DNA from: Adenophora triphylla var. japonica
Lineage: Eukaryota; Streptophyta; Magnoliopsida; Asterales; Campanulaceae
Direction of reading: 5' to 3'
Assembly (NCBI GenBank): GCA_022495995.1
Contig: JAFEMH010006975.1
Span: 1-64,000 of the forward strand
DNA: 64,000 bases
Numbering within the stretch: the stretch's first letter is position 1; every line of letters begins with the position of its first letter. Below the pieces are notes generated by a model. That model saw only the letters and a program-made list of their open reading frames with translations. It did no database searches and was not told the origin of the DNA. The position numbers and the translations under genes were made by a program. Positions 56,878 through 64,000 of this stretch are shown here, in pieces.

Positions 56878-59800
56878 CTAACCTTGATCGTCTCCCCTAA
56901 ATAGTTCCTCTTGCTCTACGGCAACATCTGGGATGATGATTTGATCAGCTCGGGGCTCCTCGATTTGCACCTTCCCGGCATCCTCCTCCTCGTCAGAAGC
57001 CTCCTCATCTTGTATCTTCTTGATCAAAGCGTTAATATTTTGAGGATCAACTGTAGGGGGACCCATGCCTCTCGACCTTCCCTATCATCAAGGGCGACAA
57101 TAACTTTGAGGGCATTCTCCAAAAATGGCACCAAGGCATGGCCAGACCGGGCAAGGCCATCATAAGCATCTTGACAGACAAGATGTGCAAGCATACCCAC
57201 GTCGTCGTGAAGAGTTGGGTCCACCACGACCCTTCTGGCTAAATGGAGGTAACCGTCGGAATACATGGTGGCCGTCTTGTCGGGCAGAGCTTGTTTGAAG
57301 GCCGAGCTAGCCTTGAACTGGGAGACTGCCTCAACAATTTTAGAAGGTAAGCTAGCCTCTAACTGATTATACCGAGCAGCTGCTTCATCGGCATTTCTCC
57401 CCAACTCAGCTTGGAGCTCTTCTATCTTTGCCTGCTCGGCCTTACGAGCCTCTTCGACTTTGGCTTGGGCCTCCTTGGCACTCTTCTCAGCTTCCTCGGC
57501 CTTTGCCCTGCCCGCCTTCTGCTCGTGCACTTCAGCCCTCGAGGAATTCAGCAGCCCCACGACTTTAGCCACATCGGCCTTATTCTTCTCGATATGTCTG
57601 TTGAGCCTTTGCTTCAGATCGTCAGCAGCTTTACTTTTAATAGCTTCATAAGCTGTGATGGTGGCAAGCTATATGAACAAGAATTATCAGAAAAAAAAAA
57701 AGAAGAAGATACAAGTACTATGAATAAACGAGAAAGGAAAAAGAAAACTACGAGGAGGTATACCTCGCTGAGAATATGGTCTTTTGTGTTGGCCAAGTGC
57801 TCCCTGCTCGGTCGGAAGTCAATGAAAACATCGAGCAAGTCTTCATCCATTGCTCGGTGGACTATAGGCTGACCTAGCCTGAGCTTGGGGCCCTTCCTGG
57901 CCAACACATCTAGCCCCTTGATGGTGGGGTAAATGACCAATTCCTTAGCAACCACCCCGGCCTCAGCATAAGTTTTGACATGCGGGGCAGTGACCTCTTG
58001 GGAGGAAGAGACAGCAACAACTCTATTCGAGGAAGGTTCCTCGGGAAAGCCTCAGTACTTGGCCTTTTTGGCTAGGAGTCCTTTGGACGGCCTCTGCCTC
58101 CTCGGCACCAGCTAGACCGACATGCATCTGGGCCTCGACGGCTTCAATGGCTCGAGTCTGGGAGCTATACCCCTCTTCGACTTGGGCATCTTGCCCGTCA
58201 TTCCCTTTCTTTGTGGAGGTAGTAACACCCCCCCACCGACTTCAAGGGCAACGCCCCAGCTTCCTTGGTGGATAATATTGATTGACTATGAGCGACATCG
58301 GATTGCCTCTTGCTTTTGGACGAGGATCGAGAGGTCCTGCTCTTCAACTTCAATAGAGCTTAGGGATCGAGAATCTCTTCCTCCATTTGTTTGATTTGCT
58401 CCTCAGTTAAATCTGCAAGAGACGAGAAAGGGCAGTTAATTAAATGACAAGGAGGGATAAAAGCAAAATAGAAATTGCACAAGTATGGGAAATATGAGAA
58501 GGTGAAAAATTTACAGCCAACGATGTCATCCTCGGCGAGACATTTGTCATCATAGAGTTTACAAACATCACACTCATCGTGAAAGACTAGACCGGGATGC
58601 ACCCTATAGTCTGGATACCTATTCCCCCTCACTACTGGAGCCATGGGCACTACCCCGTCTAATGGACCTGGCATGATGCCGATATATAGTACCTCTGATC
58701 GGTCTCCAAAGTGGACCAGATTGCCTACCTCGGTGAATTGCCTTAGTCTCTCAATCAATTGGCCACTTCACATCGGCCTCTACACCTGCTCAGGTACTCC
58801 AGAAAGTTTCGAGGGAGCAGCAAACTCCCAGCCTTGTCGGCTCTCCACCCAAACGACGTGGTTATTCCACCCGAATACCTTGCTCGACATGGGGTAGATA
58901 CATTTTGGTTGGTTTGGATCACTCCTTATCACCACCAGCCTTGTATCCTCCTTGTAACTCACGGTGTATAAATGATGAAACGCAGACTGACAAGGCTCAA
59001 AGCCTAAGCTACGACAAAGTACAATGAAGCCGGTGAGGAATCTCACGGCGTTGGTACCTAGCATAGCCGGGACGACTTGCATATCCACAAGGAATTCATT
59101 TATAAAAGGGTCTAATGGAAGACGGAGGCCCAGTTGAAACTGCTTATAGAATAAATGGACATGGTTCAGACTATAGTAAAAGTTAGTCACAACTTTCTCG
59201 GTCTTAAGTGGGACACCTGGGAAGTAACTAAGTCGGTACTCTTCCCTCGATACCCCATACCTAGAATGAAGTTCCTCTATCATGGGTTCCCCGACTATAA
59301 TGGGTTTGGGCCTAGGGGTATAAGTCCTACCTCAGCCAGATCTACCCCGGGCACTTCCTTGGCCTCCAGATTAGGCTCCCTCGGCAAAAGCATCTACGAT
59401 CCTCCCAGAAGTCGAGGGACCAGTAAGACAAGCAACACCACTTCCTCTTCCGATCATAGCTGCACAAATGAAATAACAAGAGTCAAAATTTGGCCAAGGA
59501 AAAATGAGGGACGAGGACGAGTATCCCTCCTCGTTCTATAAACAAAAATCGAGGAGGAATCCTTACCTAACAATGGAGGGCGCTCCAAATGGTCATACTT
59601 CAAGTAGTAGAGGTTTATATGGTCAAGAATCTCAGTCCAACCATGGAACAACACAAGTTTGGGGACTCAACGTCAAGTCGGTCAATTCGAAATCGACTAG
59701 GATAACGTACGTCGGTTTTAGGAGATTGGTACCTCGTCAGAATCTCATTTATCTCGTTCAAACTCAACATCATCCACGGCCTATCAGTTCTCTGATAAAT

Positions 59801-59884
59801 CCTAAGGTTTTGGATATGATAACAATATAAGGCATAGGGATTACTTCTCCACATTCTGGCCATCTCAAAAAACGAGGAAGGCAC
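56878..59884 (-). pseudogene. Antisense additional gene of element D (gypsy-type transposon protein, spliced)
   Basis: Minus strand, opposite to pol. Exon pieces are separated by three clean GT-AG introns: 59460-59576 (117 bp), 58413-58514 (102 bp) and 57669-57763 (95 bp). The conserved block GLRLPLDPFINEFLVDMQVV (near 59118) followed by LGTNAVRFLTGFI matches the antisense gene of element A and recalls Pfam PF04195. The second half has a long Ala/Glu/Lys coiled coil (57380-57570) and an acidic tail (IKKIQDEEASDEEEDAG) ending at 56878. Candidate starts are MARMWRSNPYAL (59860) or a later Met in another frame. Frame breaks occur near 59650, 58000-58380 and 57060, so the copy is probably dead. 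Function unknown. Confidence 0.7.
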
Positions 59885-60175
59885 AAGAAATCACTCAAAA
59901 TTGTTTAATAAAAGCTTTAAACAAGTACAAAAATGGCAGTTCAAGAACACGCCAAGCACAAATAACCCATAAATTTGCAAAGAAAGTTAGGAGATTGAGA
60001 AGAGTTTTTACCTGAATCGAAGATTGTTGAAGGAGATACGAACCAACTCAGAATAGACACCAAATAGTGACCGGAAAATCAAGAAATCAAGAACACGTCG
60101 CCGACGGATTTGAAGCTTAATAGTTCTCTCTCAAGGTTGAATAGTGATAAAAGAGTAAAAAGGAAGTGAGTTTTA

Positions 60176-60187
60176 GCTTTTATACCC
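60176..60187 (-). promoter_or_regulatory. TATA box of the element D antisense gene
   Basis: GGGTATAAAAGC on the minus strand, about 230 bases inside the 3' LTR and about 300 bases upstream of the first candidate ATG. A GTAAAA donor-like site follows CGATTCAG near 60010, so a leader intron is possible. Confidence 0.55.
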
Positions 60188-60401
60188 AAATCTGAAACGG
60201 GTATGAGCCAAAATCCGGGTAAATCTCTTTCATGCAATTAATGTTCTAGAGAGTTCCAATACGAATGTCAGACCTCAATATCCGCGTCCATCACTGTCGA
60301 TTTAACCGATGGATAATGAAGTGTCTTATGACACGTAAAAGTCCGTTCGTATTCGTTTAAGCTGAGGTAGAGCACCACTTTCTCCTCGGCATAGCTGAGC
60401 T

Positions 60402-61007
60402 AGAAAGTCGGGGGCCAATGAACAGTATAAATCGAGGTACGAATGTGGATCGGGCCGAGTAAAGCCTAATGGAAATGGTCCAAAATATAATTCATACAAG
60501 TCTCAAGTATGACAAAGGGAGTGGGTTTTTCCTACGTTTGCTCGTCTTGCTTACTCGTCATTCTCACTATTTTGACCTATACATAGCATAACGAATAATG
60601 ATTAAGGCACAACAATTATATATGCCGAGCAAGGCATCCAGCCAGGCCGACCTAGGCCTCATTTGAAGTCGAGGAGCTCACTTCTCGGTCATCAGCAAAG
60701 CAAGGAAATGGGCTTCCCCATCCTTACCATTCTCTTCCTCGATAACAAACCAGGCCGACCAAGCATCGTATGCCGAGGAGATCTCCTCCAAGGCGTACGT
60801 GCAGAATATGTTCTCTAATCATACTCAAATAAGGATTGTGAATAAGTATAATCCTTCTAGGATTATAACCTTATCTCACACGCATTCCTATTCAACATAG
60901 ACTCTACAATGCTATGTCTATAAATACAAGCCATAATTCACATTATTTTGGTAACACATCTTTTGACTCTAAACTTTTGTCATTATCAATAAAATTTCCA
61001 CCAGTTA
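60402..61007 (+). repeat. Element D polypurine tract and 3' LTR (right edge approximate)
   Basis: AGAAAGTCGGGGG (60402-60414) precedes TGAACAGTATAAATCG, taken as the LTR start at 60419. A TATA box TATAAATA (60919-60926) and AATAAA (near 60985) follow. No second LTR or duplication was found, so the end is estimated and U5 may be missing. Confidence 0.55.
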
Positions 61008-61210
61008 CTCCAAATAAAAATATTTAAATTTAGTTTTAATGATTTTCCAAGTAAATATATCTATAATTTAGTTTTGATATTTACATTTTATTTGTAAAAT
61101 TCTTTCCATCCCAAAAAAAAAAATAAAGGAAGAATTCCCTCTATCAAACCAAGCAACCGGCACTTCAAGCAACTAACATTTCATGTAACATTATCGTATC
61201 TAAATTAATA

Positions 61211-61539
61211 CTCCGTCCGTTTCAGAAAATTCGTCACTTTTTATTTAAAATGGCGTCCCGTCCGTCATTTTTTATTCAAAATGGCGTCCCGTTTGAAGCA
61301 TCACCTTTCCTAAAATGAAAATGTTTTATTAATATTCTATTATCCCACTAACTATTCCCTCCACTCATTCTCTTTCCTAAAACACTATTACACTCACAAC
61401 ACTTTTTAAATTTACTATTTCCTCCACTAATTCTCTCTCCTCTTTTCAAATTACATTCACAACATTTTTTCTTCCCACTTTTTTCCTTAATTTGCGTGTC
61501 AAACCTAAAATGGTGACATATTTCTTGAGACGGAGGGAG
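61211..61539. mobile_element. Stowaway MITE
   Basis: Ends CTCCGTCCGTTTCAGAAAAT and complement of TTCTTGAGACGGAGGGAG, flanked by TA (61209-61210, 61540-61541). The segment AAAATGGCGTCCCGT near the left end is duplicated. Confidence 0.85.
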
Positions 61540-61754
61540 TATATTTATTAGTAGAATTTTGGGCTAAGTTTAAGAAGTAGTTTAAGGAGTAGGATAAAAT
61601 ATGAGGTTCCCTCAAATTATGGGTCAAATTATGGGTCATCTGCAATTGAGCTAACTACACACCCTCAAAATCGGTCTGATACTAACACATGGTGTTATTG
61701 CAAATCATATCTAAAGCGAATGAACATGTATGTTGAGTTCGTGCAACCAAACAA

Positions 61755-62049
61755 TCTATAGTATAAATTAAACCCCTCCGTGAACAGTTCTATGAACAGT
61801 TTCGGAGGGGTTTTTCCCTATTTTGCCCTCATTATTTAGTCTATTTCCTATTTTGCCTTTAATTTGTGCTAAGACTTTGGGTTTGGGCTAAGACTTTGGG
61901 TTTAGGCTAAGAGTGGGCTTAAGGAGGGTTTACTTAAATTAATTAAGTAACTGATTTTTTTATTTTTTTTTAAATTAAAAAAAAATTAATTTGAAAAAAA
62001 AAAAAAAAAAAAACACACCCGTGTCCTTGGACACGGGCATATGTACTAG
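61755..62049 (+). mobile_element. Non-autonomous Helitron 1
   Basis: It starts TCTATAGTATAAATTAAACC after an A and ends with a perfect 9-bp hairpin (CCCGTGTCC-TT-GGACACGGG, 62018-62037), eight bases, then CTAG (62046-62049) followed by T. TC start, hairpin, CTRR end and insertion between A and T are the Helitron rules. It shares its 5' part with Helitron 2. Confidence 0.75.
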
Positions 62050-62064
62050 TATCCAATACTATAA

Positions 62065-62491
62065 TCTACTCCCTCCGTCCCACGTTAGTTGAGACTTCTT
62101 TCCCTTTTGGCGTCACGTTAATATCCGCACCAAAAAGGAAATTTTATATTAATAAAATATTCACCCAACCCCACTCATTCTCTCTCCTACATTATTTTAA
62201 TACTCACAACACCATTATAATTTATTACACCCTCCACTCATTCTCTCTCCACTCATTCTTTTACACTCACAACATTTTATTAAAATATCATATTCCTTAA
62301 TTCCCGTGCAAACAGTGTTTGTGCTAATACTAATGGGACGGAGGGAGTATAGTATAAATGGAACCCCCTTTTGAACAGTTCTATGAACAGTTCCAAGGGG
62401 GGAAATTCTCATTTTGCCCTTAATTTTTTTTTTTAAATTTTAAAAAAATTAAAAAAAAAAAAACGTGATCTTGAACACGAGCTTAGGCTAG
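62065..62491 (+). mobile_element. Non-autonomous Helitron 2, carrying a Stowaway in its 5' end
   Basis: When the Stowaway at 62069-62347 and one TA are removed, the start reads TCTAGTATAAATGGAACCCC, the same 5' end as Helitron 1 (also sharing GAACAGTTCTATGAACAGTT). The end has a hairpin with one mismatch (CGTGATC-TT-GAACACG, 62464-62479), then CTAG at 62488-62491 followed by T. The left neighbour is A. Confidence 0.7.
62069..62347. mobile_element. Stowaway MITE inside Helitron 2
   Basis: Ends CTCCCTCCGTCCCACGTTAG and complement of CTAATGGGACGGAGGGAG, flanked by TA (62067-62068, 62348-62349). Confidence 0.9.
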
Positions 62492-62657
62492 TGGTTAAAT
62501 ATATGAGACACTAGGGACTAGTGACGTCTAACATAGGCTTTAGCGATTGTACGGTCGAAGAAAGAAACTAAAACAAAATAAGAAGATGGTGGAATGATAC
62601 TTGACCAATTTTAAAGGACCAACACAATCTCTTTGAGAGATAGTTTCCTAATAACAA

Positions 62658-63099
62658 CTCTAATGGTGAGTATCAAAATTAAATTTTGATACACACATGA
62701 AGGATGAATGAGTTAGCATCTTCAATTCTAAATATCATTGATATCAAATTTTGATAAACAGTTAGGAAAGGTACCAAATTTGGTACCTTGATTAACTTCT
62801 TCGCTTTGTCAAGTATATTAATATATCATTTAATTATTTATTTAACATATAAATTTTATTTTGTTTAATTTTTTGTATATTTATAAAACACAAAATTAAA
62901 TTATTAATTTCTCAATGGAAAAGAAATACTTTTTTATTTATTAGTATACATATTTTATTTTACTTTATTTTATTTTATATTCAATTAGTATCCAATTATT
63001 ATTTAACACTAGTATATATTTAATTATTAAAAGTATTAATGTGAAAGAATTTCAATAAACAAAAAAATTGACTCATTAATTTGATACCTACTATTAGAG
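62658..63099. mobile_element. Inverted-repeat MITE of unknown class
   Basis: CTCTAATGGTGAGTATCAAA at the left pairs with the complement of TTTGATACCTACTATTAGAG at the right. The interior is very AT-rich. No target duplication could be assigned. Confidence 0.45.
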
Positions 63100-63238
63100 A
63101 TGGTAATTTGATACTGTGTCAATGAAAATGAAAGAAGATGTCATACCACACCATTAATAAATGAATGTCTATTTTTTAAAAATTCTAAAAAAAAATTAAA
63201 ACTCAAAAGATAAAATAGCAAATATGTAAAAACATATA

Positions 63239-63515
63239 CTCCCTCCGTCCCACCAATTGCTTCACCATTTTCCTTGGGCACGGGAATTATGGTAATGGGA
63301 GGGAAAAAAAAATGTTGTGAGTGTAATTTGAAAATAGGAGAGAGAATTAGTGGAGGGAATAATAAATTATAATGGTGTTGTGAGTATTAAAATAATGTAG
63401 GAGAGAGAATGAGTGGAGGAAATAATAATATTTTATGTCCAAAAAAGGAAAGGTGAAGCTTCTAACGGGACGTCCTTTTGGGTAATTGGTGAAGCTTTTA
63501 TTGGGACGGAGGGAG
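63239..63515. mobile_element. Stowaway MITE upstream of the LRR gene
   Basis: Ends CTCCCTCCGTCCCACCAATT and complement of TTATTGGGACGGAGGGAG, flanked by TA (63237-63238, 63516-63517). It lies less than 200 bases before the open frame of the LRR gene and so may be in its promoter. Confidence 0.9.
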
Positions 63516-63691
63516 TATATAAATATATTTTAGCAAAAAAAAAAAAAGCCAAAAACTTATAAAAAACGCATTTTTTCATAAGTTTACGAAAAAACGTGTT
63601 TTAAAATTACCGTAAAACTTTACCCATCGCACTCTCTCTCTACTCTCTCTCTCTAAACGTTTTTCAGAGAGCTTCTCTCTCTAATCGCTGA

Positions 63692-64000
63692 TCGTTCCTC
63701 ACCGTCTTCTCTCTACCCATTCGTCGGCGACCCAAATTCCCTCAATCTCCCACCTCCGTTCCACCGCTACCTCATCCTACTTCGACGGCGAACCCCAAAC
63801 CATCGACAATTTCCTCACCGTTCTCCATCATCTCTAAACCCATTCACCGACTAATCGATTCCACCAGTTCTATCTGCTCTCCCCAAAACAACGACCTCAC
63901 TCAATTCTCTCTCAATCGCTCCTCAACCTTGCCCGGCTCCAATTACTTTGCTTCCTGGGATTTCACCGTCGACCCCTGTAACTTCGCCGGCGTTTATTGC
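63692..64000 (+). CDS. Leucine-rich-repeat protein, N-terminal fragment (cut by window end)
   Basis: The frame is open from a TGA at 63689-63691 to the window end (103 codons). Its last part reads LPGSNYFASWDFTVDPCNFA then GVYC, the classic N-terminal cap of plant LRR receptor-like proteins (W-x-DPC-F-GV-C). The repeats themselves would lie beyond the window. No ATG occurs in this frame, and the upstream part is Pro/Ser-rich rather than a clear signal peptide. The true start may therefore be in an earlier frame broken by an indel or in another exon. CT-rich sequence at 63620-63690 looks like a plant 5' UTR. Confidence 0.55.

Larger units (their letters stand above)
55836..61007 (+). mobile_element. 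Element D: 5'-truncated Tat-type retrotransposon
   Basis: The order on the plus strand is integrase C-terminus (55836-56122), tandem repeats (56262-56590), a gene on the opposite strand (56878 to about 59860), a TATA box for that gene (60176-60187), a purine tract and a 3' LTR (from 60419). This is the 3' third of an element organised like element A. The left edge at about 55836 is where homology stops. The right edge of the LTR is estimated. Confidence 0.75.

Overview
This window is nuclear plant DNA, most likely from a eudicot. The evidence is one multi-exon plant gene with GT-AG introns, many nested LTR retrotransposons, Stowaway/Tourist/hAT/MULE MITEs, a tRNA-derived SINE and Helitrons. 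No prokaryotic feature is present. Only two host genes are visible. One is a complete nucleobase-ascorbate transporter on the minus strand (41131-52706, ten exons adding up to 706 codons, NAT12-like). The other is the 5' end of a leucine-rich-repeat protein gene running off the right edge (63692-64000).

Left part (1-39967). Positions 1-11936 hold a decayed Ty3/gypsy element of the Tat type on the minus strand (element A), whose 3' LTR is cut by the window edge. An old copia-like element lies at about 13000-39967. Inside it sits a 25-kb Ogre/Tat-like element B (13536-38671, minus strand, 5-bp target duplication ATACC). Inside the pol region of B sits a Tekay/Del-like chromovirus element C (25159-33899, plus strand, target duplication TTGCG). 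This is a three-level nest with exact duplications for the two inner insertions. C has nearly identical LTRs but a shredded pol.

Middle part (40039-53000). The transporter gene has long introns filled with MITEs (two of them nested), a hAT-type element, a SINE, a MULE-like inverted-repeat element and a LINE fragment.

Right part (53000-64000). A copia pol fragment is followed by a 5'-truncated Tat element D (about 55836-61007, plus strand). A cluster of small DNA transposons comes next: three Stowaways, two Helitrons (one with a Stowaway inside its 5' end) and another inverted-repeat element. The LRR gene start closes the window.

Two themes recur. (1) Tat-type elements A, B and D each carry one or more additional genes antisense to pol, placed between pol and the 3' LTR. 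The antisense genes in A and D have a TATA box just inside the 3' LTR, and the one in D keeps three recognisable introns. (2) Short dyad-symmetric motifs are arrayed in regulatory parts of three unrelated elements. The most striking is a 14-bp palindrome repeated upstream of the TATA box in the LTRs of B and again upstream of B's antisense gene. Many small indels between otherwise identical LTR copies suggest decay, residual long-read consensus error, or both, so frameshift calls in the retroelements are tentative.
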